Assembly (NCBI RefSeq): GCF_001625305.1
Contig: NW_017803943.1
Location: 1,182,862 to 1,246,861 of the forward strand
Source of the DNA: Branchiostoma belcheri
Lineage: Eukaryota > Chordata > Leptocardii > Amphioxiformes > Branchiostomatidae
DNA length: 64,000 nt
Direction of reading: 5' to 3'
A program made the position numbers and the translations under genes. The notes beneath the pieces are model-generated. The model ran no database searches. It saw nothing but the letters and a program-made list of their open reading frames with translations, and was not told the origin of the DNA. Of this stretch, positions 1 to 13,300 are shown piece by piece; position 1 is the stretch's first letter, and each line of letters begins with the position of its first letter.

Positions 1-1702
1 CCAAGGGAGACAAAACCTTCCAGGACTACACAGTCCGCACCTTCCACATCACCAACACAAAGGTACGAGCCTGGTCTCAATTCTATTCTAACTACACTAC
101 CGTACTGTACATGTAAATCCCTTTTGCAGTACTTGTCCCACCTCATTTTCTAGAAAGTAGAATGTACTGTCATTCATAAATTTTGTTGTTGCTTTCAGAC
201 CCACAAGTTCCAGAAACATCCTGAAGAGACAGAGGGGCTGCTGGAAATGGTATGTAAAAAATTATGTTTTTGTCTAGAGTTTCATATTTAACCATTTTTA
301 GTAGTAGAAAGAAAAAAAGGTAAAACATGACAACAAGAACCAATAGAAGTACCAAAGTTGCCAAATTTGAAGGAAATAAATCTTTTCCTGAAACAACAGG
401 TGCTACTTGACTAATTTGCCCTAATCAGCCTTGTCTTGACTTGCCTAACTTTTGTTTCGTTTTGGACTATCAAAAATTTTTCTTCACTTATTTGCATATC
501 AATCAACAGTTAATGCTTATAAACCTGCTTTTCTAAGAATTCTTCAATGTCACTGACAAAAGGTAGTGGATGCTACCTGAAACGAAATCATTATCCAGTT
601 TGTGCGTATCTTATTACCTGAACATCTAACCTTGACTGACGTATCCTTTCCTTTATTTCCCCACCAGACGGCGTCCTGTCGCACAGTGCAGCAGTTCCAC
701 TTCCACGGCTGGCCTGAGATCGGCATCCCAGCCAACGCTGCCGGCATGCTGGACTTGATTGGTCAGGTGGAGAGGCAGCAGCAACAGTCTGGCAACGGAC
801 CAATCACTGTTCACTGCAGGTAGGTGTATCCATCTCATCAGCCAATCACAGTCCACTGCAGGTACAGGTGCATCCATCTCACCAACCAATCAAGGCAATG
901 TTTTATAGACCAATCACAATGCAGGTAAGTCCAGTTCAACAGACCATGTCTTTGTATGAATCATGATGACAGGCAACTCTAAGCCCATTTCAATATGTAG
1001 TTATGAATTTTGGCTCTACTATTAGGGAATCATGGCATGTATTTTACCATAGAAAGACAACATAGTCGTTGTTTCTGTTAACTCTATTGGAAAGTGCATG
1101 ACAAGCATATTGATGACAGAGTGCTTTATATTCTCTGCAGTTCCGGTGCAGGCCGCACGGGGGCCTTCATCACCCTGAGCACAGTGATAGAGCGGGTGAA
1201 GGCAGAGGGCATCTGTGATGTTTTCCAAACTGTCAAATCCATGAGATACCAGAGACCTCACATGGTGCAAACAGTGGTAAAGTACCCATTGTTTCTAGTC
1301 TGGTTCTTTGAATAGTTTCTCAGCACATTTAAACAGACAAGAATATGCAGTGAGATACATTTGTACTAGTAGACTGGAATCCAGAATTAGATATTGTGAC
1401 AATGTTCTTATCATGTACAATGTATATGCCATTTTGGAACTGTTTTGAAGACTAGGTATCACTAAAGTGGGAAGGTTGCCATCTAAAAAATTGTCTATTA
1501 GTAAGCATGTAGAATGTATAAAAGGCATCAAAGCAATCTCAGGGCAGCAAGACAAGAAATATCATTTCATACATCATTCATATCATTAAATATAAATCAT
1601 GTTGTTTTCCCCCAATAGGAACAGTACCAGTTCATCTATCAAGCCGTACTGGAGTACCTGGACAGTTTCACCCTCTATGCAAACTTCAAGGACCTGCAAT
1701 AG
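1..1702 (+). CDS. Receptor-type protein tyrosine phosphatase, 3' end (D2 domain), partial
   Basis: Five exons are visible: 1-62, 199-249, 668-819, 1141-1276 and 1619-1702 (stop TAG). All have GT-AG borders and compatible phases, giving about 161 C-terminal residues. The protein is the second half of a PTP domain: [11 protein letters not shown] is the WPD-loop region with Glu in place of Asp, and [10 protein letters not shown] is the P-loop, split by an intron after HCS exactly as in receptor A. Then come FQTVKSM, the QTVEQYQF segment and the C-terminal YANFKDLQ. The WPE loop and GAGRTG signature are typical of membrane-distal D2 domains, which are generally weakly active or inactive in the family. 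A 51-bp exon (199-249) inserts 17 residues that receptor A lacks. The 5' part lies outside the window, so the ectodomain is unknown. It is a close relative of the D2 of receptor A, about 42 kb away on the same strand. Confidence 0.9.
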
Positions 1703-1798
1703 CCTTGTCTGTGGCACACAGGCTCTTCACTGTTCAGGAGATCTGTACTGTTTCTTTTCTTTTCTGAGTAGACTTGCCATACTCTGCAGAGTGGCTGT

Positions 1799-1868
<70 letters not shown>
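1799..1868. repeat. (CA)n microsatellite
   Basis: About 68 bp of nearly uninterrupted CA dinucleotides lie about 100 bp downstream of the phosphatase stop codon, presumably in its 3' UTR. Confidence 0.95.
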
Positions 1869-1869
<1 letters not shown>

Positions 1870-4800
1870 TCACACTCACACAGAGTTCAGGGCCCTTAGA
1901 TATAGACCTCTGACTCAAGGGAACAGTCAAAAAAAGAAACCCTCCTCCCCAAAAAGATATAACAATCATGAGAAGTCACAGTTTTGATTTGAGCCACAAC
2001 TGCAGAGCTCACGGCAACCATAAAGTCAAACTTTGGATTAATCAAATTTTAGTTGATAATGTGACCAATATTAGTAAGGTGACCAATTCCCCCAGCATAC
2101 ATGTAGTTGCCAGCATCAAGCATCTACTTGTAGAGGACAGATCAAATTAGAGGGCCACTTGGAGTGCAATTTCATCAAGCTAGCGATAGCCATGCAGACT
2201 GGAACCAGCAGTTGTGTTGCATCTTCTGTCAAGTAGCATCCCACTGTTTCCTAATATGGGCATTACATACTGTTAATGCCACAAGCATACCTATGCTCAT
2301 TAGCATAATGTATGCAGAACAGCAGCCATTTTGTCGTTTTGTGGAAGTATTGTGAGCAGAAATTCACATTCAATTTTTTCTTTTTAAATTCTGCAAAGAA
2401 TCTTTTTGGGAAGTTGAAATTTCTTCAATGTTTCAAACGGTGGAAAGTCTAATAGATATACAGTGGAATCATTCCATGTCAGTGTTTTGGGGGGACCAAA
2501 CTGTGGTCTTTAAAAATGTATGTTGATCTGGCTAGTTTCTGGAGCTTTTCTGACAAAGGAGCTGTCAGTATATTTGTTGTCTGGTTTAGTACGAATATTA
2601 GGAGCTGAAATATGTTCTTGGTTGCTCTTTTAAAAAAAAAGAGAATGATTTTGCTTTGTGTTCTAGCTTTTTGGTCATAAAATGAAATTCATTTAAGTTT
2701 TCTATGGTATATTTAGCATGTACAAAGTACAAAGTATAGTTGGAAGAAAGATGCAAGCCACTGACATTTAGAACCAAAAATGCTAGAACTGAAATTTGAA
2801 GATCAAAATGAGTCTTTTTGCCTGGGACCTCTGACTGGGTACCTGTTTCAATAATAATGTGTGTTTTGCTCTAATATTGAAGTGAATGTGAGAGTAAAGT
2901 AAAATGGGAGGAAAGAAATGGAAGTAGAATTCTGGAAGAAAGAAAATTGCAGCATAGTAATGTTTGGTAATAGCAAAAGGGAGGTTTGATTTTTCAGCTT
3001 GTTCACACAAGTGACAATAAATGTTAGTTACATGAACCTGGGACAAGTGCAAGGATAAACTGTGCCTGCGACAAAGTGGAAAGTTCTATTTTTTCAAATT
3101 TGTGTAAAATCTACAATCAAATGTTGGTTAATGATGATATAAGTGAGGTGGAAGTAAAGCTTAACTGTAACAGTAATTTTTTTATTGCCAGGACCAAATA
3201 ATGTTTCTTTTATGTCAGTCTAACTTTTACCAAAGTTGTAGACAGAACAGAAAACCTTTTTGAATACGAGCTTTTATTACTTTTGTACAACAAGTATTAT
3301 TCCTGAGATAAGGACATGTAGTAGTGATAATGATTTCAACATGTTATTTTGATGCCATTCCAAACACACACCCCTCTCAGGAGGAGAAAGGAATTAGTAG
3401 AAAAACAGAGATAATACAGAGGATTATATTGATATAAGTATATACTTTATGTATCTTAAATATTTCTAATTTTAATGAATAGGTAATGGACCAAGGAAAA
3501 GACTTGTGTGACCCAAAGAAACACAAAGTTGCAAAACCGCATGCACAACTGTGCTTTGTAAATACTCTGGACTTGTACCAGTACTGGACTTACGCTTCAG
3601 ATGATCATGATATTGTTGGGGTCTTTGAATTGTCATTCGTGTCATTGTAAGATATCTATGTGCCTTAGAATAGACACATGTAAATGTCTGTGGTAGGACC
3701 TCAGTAAGAAATCAGATTGTGAAGAAAGATCTGATCTGTGGACGAAAAACAGTTTGAATTTGCAACTTAGGTGTCCTTAGCCAATCAGAATGTCCATGTG
3801 AAACATGGAGCAGGCTCATTGGTCAGACATACTGAAGAAAATTTTCATTTGTCAGAATGCCAAACCAATCAGAAGGCCAGTTTGAGAAATATAGCATGCT
3901 CATTGGCTGGACACAAAGGAAAGTGTAGTGGCTTGTTTTTCAGTGTCTGACAACAATCAGTCAGGTTGACTGTCGTAATGTCCAAAGTTCAACTGTGTCT
4001 TAATGTCTAAAATTCAAGTTGTACATGTACATAATATAAGCTTTTTGTATTTTAGAATCCTATATCTGGAAAATTATATTACTAAGCGGTCAAAATTGAC
4101 CAATTGGGGTCTTATAGTTGGTAACACATTGTTAGGTTTCGAGACCATTTTTGGTGTGTCTTAGTCATTTGCATACATGCATACACCCAATTATGATACT
4201 AGTAGTTAGTAACAACACATTTACAGGTATAAAGGTACATTTAAAAGGATATAGTCACCAAAAATGGTTTCATTTGTATGTATATTTACCGACAATCACA
4301 TTTTATGCAAATATTTTTATTGCACTTACTGTAATATATGAATTTAAATTTTTGTTATGTTTACTGCAATATGGCTGAATATTTGTATTTTCCACCTGCA
4401 ATTGTGTAAGGTTTTGGACCAAAATAAATGGGCATTATTTTAGCCGAAGTTTTTTAACCAAAGCACTAGATGCTCTTGGCTTTGTAAAATTTGGGTCATA
4501 TGTTATAATATATGACTATGTTGTTGGTGTATTTTACCATTTTTGTATCTACACAGTCGGTACAAGACTTGGAGCTTGGTTTGAACTTGTTTGTTGCATC
4601 GTCTAACGGAACGCAGATGTGATACTTTACACCAGTCTATAAGGTTTTACACTTTTGTTATGAAATGTATGAAATAAATGAATAATCGGACAGACTTAAA
4701 AAGTGATCATTGGTTATGGCTTTTATTTTGATATTGCATTTCTAGTGAACTGAAAATAAGTTTGTTGAAAATACATTAGGTCAGATGAGTTATAATGTAC

Positions 4801-4959
4801 ATTGATGTTGGCCGCCAATAAACTAAGAAGAAGAAATAGAAATATATAGATGAAAACAAATATTTTAGTGACAGTGAGTCACTTCAGACGTAAGATTTTT
4901 CTAGAACAAGAATCTTTCCAACCTTTTTTTTTTACAAAATAGTATTATGCCGGTAGTAC

Positions 4960-5770
4960 ATAAACCCTCAGGCCCAAAGACTTTGTCTTCATTTTAAGTT
5001 ACTGTGTAGTGTTAAGTCATCCCCTTTGTACCAGTTGATGCCTTCATCATTTGAAGATGCTCATGGAGCTTTTGAATCTCAAATGTTTTCTTCAAAAATA
5101 TTAGTACTATAGTATATATCTGTATATATAAAAGTCTAATGCAGTCCCAAAGACTTGTCTTCATCTTAGGTCATCTGTGTGAATCCCGTTTCCAGCAGTA
5201 CCAGTTGATGCCGTCAGCATTCGAAGATGCTCACAGAGCGTTTGTCTCTTCAAATGTTTTCTTCAAACACAATTTAGTACTATGTTTATATAGCATAAAC
5301 TCTTAGTCCCTTAGACGTGATAGTGTCCAGAATCTTCCGATCTTGTGTCATCTGTGTCGTCTCTGACAAGTTGGTGACGCAGATTGTCTCTTCAAAATCA
5401 TATCCAGTTGCTTGAGTAACTGCTTTTTGGTGTATCTTCAAACGTTTCCCCAATGGTAAATGCTTGGTAGTTCCTAAGGCTTGATACTGTCTTCCTGGTC
5501 ATATCTTCAAGATGTGACCCGACCTTCAAGATCTTGCTGATGCCACAAGCAAGGAGATTCTTCCAGATGAGTTTCGGTCTCAAATATTTCTCTAGACAAG
5601 TTAGTAGCAGACTCTTAGTCCAACTCGATAGTGTCTAATCTTATGACATCTTGTTTCATCTACCTCGTTTCCACCAGCTGATGATGCCATCGGCAAGAAA
5701 ATGCTCCCAGATGAGTTACACGTCTCAAATGTTTCTCTAACCAAATTAGTAGCACAGTGTTAGCGTACTC
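4960..5770 (-). pseudogene. Tandem decayed copies of the sialyltransferase terminal exon
   Basis: Read on the minus strand, several blocks resemble the C-terminal codons of the adjacent sialyltransferase (WERLHEDGIINWWRRDR, then stop). The copy near 5671-5720 reads LIWEHFLADGIISWW. The copy near 5200-5270 has a stop in place of the Trp and then ADGINWYCWKRD. The copy near 5030-5075 also has a stop and then EGINWY. A weaker one near 5530-5580 reads LIWKNLLACGI. Each block is accompanied by the same 3' flanking motif (CTTAGTC.CAAAGAC on the plus strand). They carry stops and lack the upstream exons, so they are non-functional remnants of local tandem duplication. They could instead be alternative terminal exons, but the internal stops argue against that. 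Confidence 0.65.
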
Positions 5771-5815
5771 TTAGTCTCAAAGACCGGGCATTGTCTAGTG
5801 TCTTCACAACTTGTG

Positions 5816-8800
5816 TCATCTGTCGCGTCTCCACCAGTTGATGATACCGTCCTCGTGAAGCCGCTCCCAGACGCGCCTCTCGTTGGTGCTGTTGTGGACC
5901 GTGCCCTTGTCCGTGTGCTCGTGGAAGCTCGTGTCGTAGTAGTGAGCGGAGAACCTGGGATCGTACCCGAACCCGTAAATGTCCACCTGGGCAACGGATG
6001 GATAGAGAGGGTGACATACGTTATAGCTACTTCCGTAAACGTAACAGCTGGCACGAATGACCCAATATCTGCTATGAAAAATGTGATACATGTATTAAAG
6101 CTGCTACGATATATACAAAATGTGCATTATCGAGCGCATCCTAGTAGACGACATGCCAAATTACATAACCAATGTAGCAAACGGATCGTGGCTTATAGCT
6201 GCGTATACGTAGCACCTTCGGGGTTAACGTGTGAATGAATAGACGAAACCGACCTTGTCACACATGTGCACGGCGGTGAAGACGAGCATGGCGCCCGTGG
6301 TGGGCCGGCCCGCGGTGTGGTTCAGGTACGACACGTGGATATACCGCAGGAAGTCAGGGTGGAACAGCTTCAACTGGCGCCCGTGGATCTTCGGATTGCG
6401 AACCGACCTGGATTGGACATTACAAGTTAGATAGACCTTAATAGAAACGAGACTATTAAGAGTATGTAGATACTGCTTTCTGTCACAATTTTCGGTCATT
6501 TCGTTCCATGAATGTCGATATGCATTGGGATATTGCACAAGAACAATTTGACAGAAAAAATCTGGTTTTCAAGCCCTAAAAACTGCATTGGGCACCTTTA
6601 AGAGCTTAGATATAAAGTCAGTTGGACGAAACTCTCCCACTCACCAGTACTTATTGTTTGCCTTGATTTTGGGCATGGGTTCCCCTTCCACCACCGCAAT
6701 GACGTAGTCGACATCGTACTGCTTAAACGGTGCGAAAAGGTACACAACATTCTGTGGGAATAAAACAAGAACAGCGTAAACACGTAAGAGATTAGATGAT
6801 ATCTTACAACTCTTACGTCCTGAACATACAGCACAGGTACATGTTTACTTTCTGAAAGGGGTGAAAGACGCTATCAGGGTTCATCACCCACCACCGCGAC
6901 GGGGGCCGACACCGTTTACCAGCTATATACCTTTGACCCAGTGTTGACGTCATACTTCGGATAACCTTCGTGACATGGCTCACTGTGTCAGTCTATTGAA
7001 GAAGACCGGAGTGACTGGTTGAAAACTCTGGGTGAGAATTATCTCTTGTGTAGGAATAAAAGTTTTAACTTTAAACATCTCTTTACCTCTTTGTTGTTCA
7101 GAAGATGGACGTGGTTGGACTCCGGGTAGAAAGTGTAGAAGGTAGTTTTGTTTCCGATGTCAGGCCAGTAAAGGGAGCCGGTCATTGCTTTGTTTAACCT
7201 GGGAAATAATAGATAACATAAAGTGAATCCTGATATTAAAACGAAATACAGCCCTAAAAACATTCATTCATATATGGTGAGCGGCCTCTCATGATCACTT
7301 CTGTCCTGCTACATTATGTAACCCAACACCACGGACCGTCTGCTACAGCAACAGTTACCATGGTGACAGACGTCTGGTACAGGCCATTGACTTAACTTGT
7401 TTGAAGAAGAAGATGAAGATACTGAGCAAAAACAATATGTTTTCCTTCTGTGAAGGTAAACATAATGAACACCTAGTCACCTGAACACATAGTCATGTTT
7501 GTCGATCTCTCTGCCCATTCCTGCTCCTTTCAGGTCTCCGCTACTCCCCACCACTGCGCATGACAGGCACGTTTTGCGGTAATCGCCATGGATGTCGTCA
7601 TTAGTGAAGTTATCGTTGTGCACTAGTCGCGCCATCACTAAGCATGCAAAGGAAACAGAAAATTTGTAGCAGATACATATATTAAAATGAAGTATCAATT
7701 TTACTATTTCTAAAAAAATTTAATCATCCTTTGATATGATCACGAAGTTCACAATTGCCCCACCCAATCCCTCATTATGCTGGTCTTTTTTTTATTAAAA
7801 GTATCATTCACAATAAAGTTAAACATTGTACGAAAAGTATACAGTAGATAGATAATAAGAAATACATCATGCTACATAGAAGGAAATGCGTATGACTTTT
7901 TTGAGTTCAAGGGACTACAGAGATAATTATCATTTAGAAAATTGCCATTGTGTTACTCTATTTTATATAGCCTTGTTTAGTCTGTTTCTAAAATGCGTGA
8001 AGTTTTTCTGCTGTGCATACCGTCCCGTTTCTGCGCTCCGAATCCGAACGGCAGCCCGTAGTGACGGAGTTTGTGGTAGATGTAGGGGTTGTCGATGTCC
8101 TCCGCGTCCAGGAACAGTTTCAGGTCGTCCATGTACCTCTCCGAGAACCAGGCAGACTCAGGCAGGTTGCGCGCCACAGAGTTGTCCATGTCGTCACAGT
8201 CCTGCATAAACAAGAAGTCAGAGATCTCAGACCTCCATGATCTTGCATTGAGGTTAAAAATAAAAATAGAATTAACCTCCTTCGATCTTGTGTGATGGTC
8301 TCCTCATTCACCATGGTGTCTACAAGACTTTCATTACCATTCAAGTGAAACAACACCAGCTGTCAAGGAGGTCATGTAACAAAAAACACCTGTGAAAACA
8401 GGGTTGGCAGGGCAGACTTCAATACGTCACCCGTTTGGCTGTGAAATAAGAAAGATACCAGTACACAAAAAAAAAAAAACAAAGCCCGATAACATTTCGT
8501 CCAAAACAAACCAAATCCTAACTGCTTGGAGAGTACTAGTAATAAAGTTGCGTATCGTACCGAAAAGCTGTACTTGTCGTCTCTCTCGTACCCCATCTTC
8601 CACAGCTTCGCCCTCCGCTCGAACGGAAGTTTCTCGTCCGCCTTGCGTAGGTTCGCCACCGCCTTCGCGATCTGGTCCATTCGCTCTTTACTCAGCTTGG
8701 GTTTCGGCGGAGGTTTTTCGGCTGGATCCTAAGGAACAAAATACAGAATTTTCAATAGAAGTTCTGTTTAGATATTGAACTGTATCTCCAGAAATTTAGT

Positions 8801-10331
8801 CTCAGTAAATGTCGTCACAATTCATGGTGTTTCAACCAGAAGTATTTCACATCAAGTCAAGTTTTTTTTGCTCAAATTGCTATTAATGTACCTACATATA
8901 TGATAAAATTTTACCACTTCATATGGTGCATGAGATATCTGGGTATATCTTTATGGAAACTCTAGTTTTCATCCATCTATCCATCCATCCATCTATCCAT
9001 CCATCCACTCCTATAATGTTTGATTAGGATGTCCCTTGTATAGTATTACACTATGATTCACCTCTCCTTTGTGGCCTTTTTCTTCTTTCTTTTCCTCTTT
9101 CTGTTGCTTCTCCAGACGTTTCTGTTCCTCCTCTCTCTTTTTGTCCTGTTCCTTTGTCCTCTTCTCTTCCTCAGCCCTCTCCCTGATCTGCCTGTGAAGC
9201 TGTTCCGCGCTCTGTTCCGACAGGAGGATGATGTCAATCTTGTGGAGAAAGGAGGCCGCTAGCTGGAATAACGCGAGGGGAAACAAAAACTTGTAGTAAA
9301 GCAAAGGACAATAACAGGGTTTGGCATCTTATAACTTTGATATCATATTATAACTTTTATGACATTGAAATTAGGGGTCTGTGTCGCAAAATTCTCTATC
9401 GTCAGGACATATTTAGCTGCACTACTGCCTTGCCTTTTGCAACCACCACACAGGAGCCAGGTATCTAAAAGGTAGTGCACCTACAATTTGTGCATAAAAC
9501 TTTGCCAGCCTACTCAACAACCTATACTAAGTACTAGTAATTTATTTGCTTGAAAACATTATTTTGTTCTTTGTGTGATGCAAAACCAGTTTTACATGAA
9601 ACATAAACCTAGAACAAGTGACGTAGCCCACCTTGTCCCCTGCGCCTGCGCGGTGGAACTCCTCCACGACCTTCCTGATCTCGCTGACCTTCTCCGCCGC
9701 CCTGTCCACACTCATCTCAGGGTACCCAGCAACCCTTGCGATCTGCAGGAGTTTGCGCACTGGGTCCTCCTGGTGGCCATTTTCCCAGTCATCACCTGAA
9801 ATTATCCAGTTTATTGAGTAACAATTTCCTTGTGGATTGTTCCATATCATAACTTTCGCAGAAGGAAAAATATTGTTTTTGCTATGTTTCTTCTGCTTCA
9901 AAAAAATAAGTCAATGACCTGGGCCAGACGTCTGTCACCACCATGGTAACTGTTGCTGTAGCAGACACCCTGTGGTGTTGCGTTACATTTTGTATCAGTA
10001 CAGAGTTGTAGGGGCTGTTTACCTACATAGTAGTAATTTGCTAGGCTTACATGTAGTAGACCATGTGAAGGTTAACATTAGGCATTTGATTTGCAAATGT
10101 TACCTTTATAGTGTATCATTTTTTTGTGACAGAAAGTAAAAAATCACACAAACCTCCATTATTACTAGGGAGAAACAAGTCCCAAATGCTGACATCTCTC
10201 AGCCCTGGTTTTTCGTCCACGTTCCTGTCGACCTTGTTCTCCAAGTAGATCAGATGAAGCAAATAGAGCGTGCAGCAGCTAGAAGCAGCCAGAGCCACCA
10301 ACAACCGGGTATTGGGACGTATCACTAACAT
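5816..10331 (-). CDS. GT29 sialyltransferase, ST6GalNAc I/II-like
   Basis: This is probably a Golgi type II enzyme transferring sialic acid from CMP-sialic acid to O-glycan GalNAc. The ten exons (minus strand, 5' to 3') are 10154-10331, 9632-9795, 9062-9262, 8561-8728, 8021-8201, 7481-7637, 7087-7198, 6645-6751, 6254-6407 and 5816-5986; their lengths sum to 531 codons including the stop. Residues about 8-28 form the membrane anchor. A stem follows with a strongly charged Lys/Glu coiled-coil stretch (exon 3). Sialylmotif L (CAVVGSSGDLKGAGMG...IDKHDYVFR) spans exons 6-7. Motif S (RPTTGAMLVFTAVHMCD) is in exon 9. HYYD (motif III) and HNSTNE (HxxxxE, motif VS) are in exon 10. All signature motifs are intact, so activity is expected. 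The PTTGAM and LHEDGII features point to ST6GalNAc rather than ST8Sia; exact linkage cannot be read from sequence. Confidence 0.92.
7282..7475 (+). repeat. Dispersed repeat, copy 1 (intron of sialyltransferase)
   Basis: The block containing CAACACCACGGACCGTCTGC and CAGTTACCATGGTGACAGAC recurs inverted at 9906-10110 and directly at 60808-61120. It is a non-coding mobile-element family of roughly 200-300 bp, class unknown. Confidence 0.7.
8965..9010. repeat. (CATC)n microsatellite
   Basis: Short CATC/CTAT tetranucleotide run in an intron of the sialyltransferase gene. Confidence 0.9.
9906..10110 (-). repeat. Dispersed repeat, copy 2 (inverted)
   Basis: The reverse complement carries both halves of the family: a leading segment GGTAACATTTGCAAATCAAA and the later CAACACCACAGGGTGTCTGC and CAGTTACCATGGTG segments. 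It lies in the first intron of the sialyltransferase, in opposite orientation to copy 1. Confidence 0.7.
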
Positions 10332-13300
10332 GTTGGATTGTCTAGATCACAGCATCAGATCTAAAATGGACAAACCTTCGAGTTAGAGTTATGAATCTCC
10401 GTAAATAATGACAATGAACTTATTGCATCTTCATGCCTTAGATATCTGAGATATAGGGGTAATATGTGATGTCACTGACGGAAAACGGTTTCTTGTGTTG
10501 TATAATAGGCTGGTTCTAGCTATTTATGAGTGGTACGTACCCAAAAAATAAAGAGACGCATCATGTAACTTGTTCCTGGGCTATTTCAAACGCTTCAAGT
10601 ATAAAATCGTAACAAAAGTGTGCTAAGAAATTAAATGACAGTAAATGTCAATACGAGACATATTTTATAATCCAGAGTATTTTGCCATCCGAAATTGTAT
10701 TGGATACCTTAAAGGGCTTTTTCTTTGGAATAAACATTTGCCGCTGAATATTTCAGGCCGATGATATCTCATTGATTCATCAACAGTCATGACCACAAAT
10801 ACTGTCGTTCTACACATCTTCTCTTTTGTTGGCTACAGAAGCCTTTACGTATCGACGCCGAGTTGTGTGATGACAAGAAAGGTCACATGTGACGTCACAC
10901 GGTTGCGTGCAGGACTATACTAGTACTCTCACGAGAATCCTTCTCTAAAGCGCCTAATAGTGTCAGGTCATGACATCCAACAATAAAAAAATGGCGGACT
11001 TTAGCTCACCAGATTCAAGAATCGGATATCGATATATAATATATGATATCGATATACATAATGCATTGTGTAACTTGAAGCACAGGTTTCCATTGATATA
11101 GTTCTATGCATACACATATACAATAAAAAAACCCTAGCAAAGAAAAAATGCAAGAGGGATGAAATTCAGCTTTAAACAAGTACTAGGGAGCACATCTTAG
11201 CTAAAATAAGGCATTGTTACATTGTGTACATATGTTAACGTTGTGATGTAATGTGCAATGGTTTTGTTCATTTCTATTATGGTTACTAATCTAGAAATGT
11301 AAAGTTTTAACGTATTTAAAAAAAACAACGTAGCAGTAATAGGTCATTGCACATATCGCGTGAGCAGACCACTTTTAGGCAACTGCAATCTGACCAATCA
11401 TTCACAAACAATTAGATAAAACAACCTACAGGGAAATATAACTTAGGGCAGATAGCACTGAATACATTCTTCTACCTGAGCAATATGTGTTCGTTTTCTT
11501 TCAGAGATTCAACGGAATTCAGTTGACACCGTTTTGCTATTTTGTTAGGCAGGGAGCATGACAGCAAATAACAGTTATTGTCAAAAGGCCCCGACACACT
11601 TTCAGAAGTCGGAAGCAGCCTGAACAGATTTAGGTCACGCCTAACTTTCTATACGAATTATTCGAATTTGAGTTACATTTGAATCAAATTTGACCCCCGA
11701 TCACGCCCGACACACTGCCGACTTACTCCCGAACACCAGACAAATACCAGCCAACTATGGCCGAAACTCCCGACCACACCCAAATGTTTGACAACATTTT
11801 TAAAACATTCGGCTGGCGCAGCCGAACAGCAGCCGACCTAACTTGCCGAACACCAGCCAACCACAGCCGAACTTGCTCCCTTCCTACTCCAAACAACGGA
11901 GTTCAGGGGGCCATATTCGGCTATGTGTACGTGTGACAATGGCTTTATTAAGACAACGTTATATTCATCTGATGTCTTTCGCAGTGCTCTTACAAATACC
12001 ATTATTACAGATCATTTGCATACGGGGTGTCTAACTTGTCTGCCAGCATAACACAGACTGAATCTTACCATCTAAAGTCATTAATATATATTTTATTGAA
12101 CCTCATACTTACATTACCAAAAAATCATTTTACTTGTGAATGGATGGTATTGGATCGACGTTTGTGAGTCTTGCTACAGTGCCTGTTGTTTATCCGAAGT
12201 CCAGGATGACATTTTGTTACTGTTATACTTGTACGATCTTTGACAGCTAGGCTATGACAGAACTGACCCTCGACAAGGATCACGACAAGCTTTCCCCGTC
12301 ACAAGACAAATGAATTTTGTGCGACATGTCCACAACTGTCCCAAGACTATCCTCTAATTTGCCGACCTATCACAAACGTGGCCATAATTTTGGAACAATA
12401 TTTTTTTATGTAACTCAATGTCGAGACGAAGCAGAATTCTAGAAACCAATAACAAACACATGGGAACGAGAACCACATACCTGTACACGTAGCCGTTACC
12501 ATGGCAACTGCAGCTGAGTCAAATGACAGACGACAGTTCCCATCAAAGTCTATTTTGACGTGGCGGCTACCGAGAACACACTCAGCAAAACACTGTACGG
12601 TAAATATTGTCCACGCTGGCCGCTGCCATATTTGTCAAGCCCTTTTCGTCTATAAAGGACTTGTCAAACAGGTTTTGTATTTGGACATTTGTGGGAATGT
12701 TCCATTATGATTTGCGGGGTATAACCAGAAGTGACATTTGTTGTTCAAATGTCACCCAAAACATTAGTTTGCTTTCTAACATTACTTAGCTTATTTTCCG
12801 TTGGAATTTTTTGTCTACTAGATATTGGTATTACGTTCACATTTTTTTGTATTTTCATTTTTGTTATGATGCACCTTATTGGTTACATCGTAACGAATGG
12901 GTCATCAGCCTGGCCGCATAGCCACGGAGAAGTGAAGTCGATATTCGTCAGCAACCGATTCGTGGCAAAAATATCCCTCTTGGTGACCCCGCCCCCCCCC
13001 CCCTGGAGAAAAATGGTTTCTTCCTGAAGATGTCACACAGTTACAATTGGATGAGTAACTGTGTCATTACACCAGCTGTCCCAGTCTTTTGTTTGGACAA
13101 AGCGTCTCTTTTGTGATATGCAAAAGTCGTTCCAAAATACTTGATTTTATCTGGGTCACCATAATCTTTCTATTATCTAACATAAACATGCCATACTTGT
13201 CAAAAAATTGACAGAATATTGCACTATTGTGTGTTGAACAATGTTTCTTCAACTGCCTTTTCTTATGTAGCCGGTAGACCCATACGTTTAAGCTCAAAAC

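Larger units (their letters stand above)
1703..5815. other. Intergenic / 3' UTR region between phosphatase and sialyltransferase
   Basis: The sequence is AT-rich with no convincing exon. It opens with a CA microsatellite about 100 bp after the phosphatase stop. AATAAA-type signals lie near 4422, 4674 and 4806 on the plus strand, so a long 3' UTR is possible. The last 900 bp contain decayed copies of the neighbouring sialyltransferase terminal exon, listed separately. Short ORFs here have no recognisable family. Confidence 0.5.

Noticed and set aside
5746-6238. ORFs of 102 and 146 residues overlapping the sialyltransferase last exon
   Set aside because: Shadow frames of a coding exon with clear sialylmotifs in the minus-strand frame.
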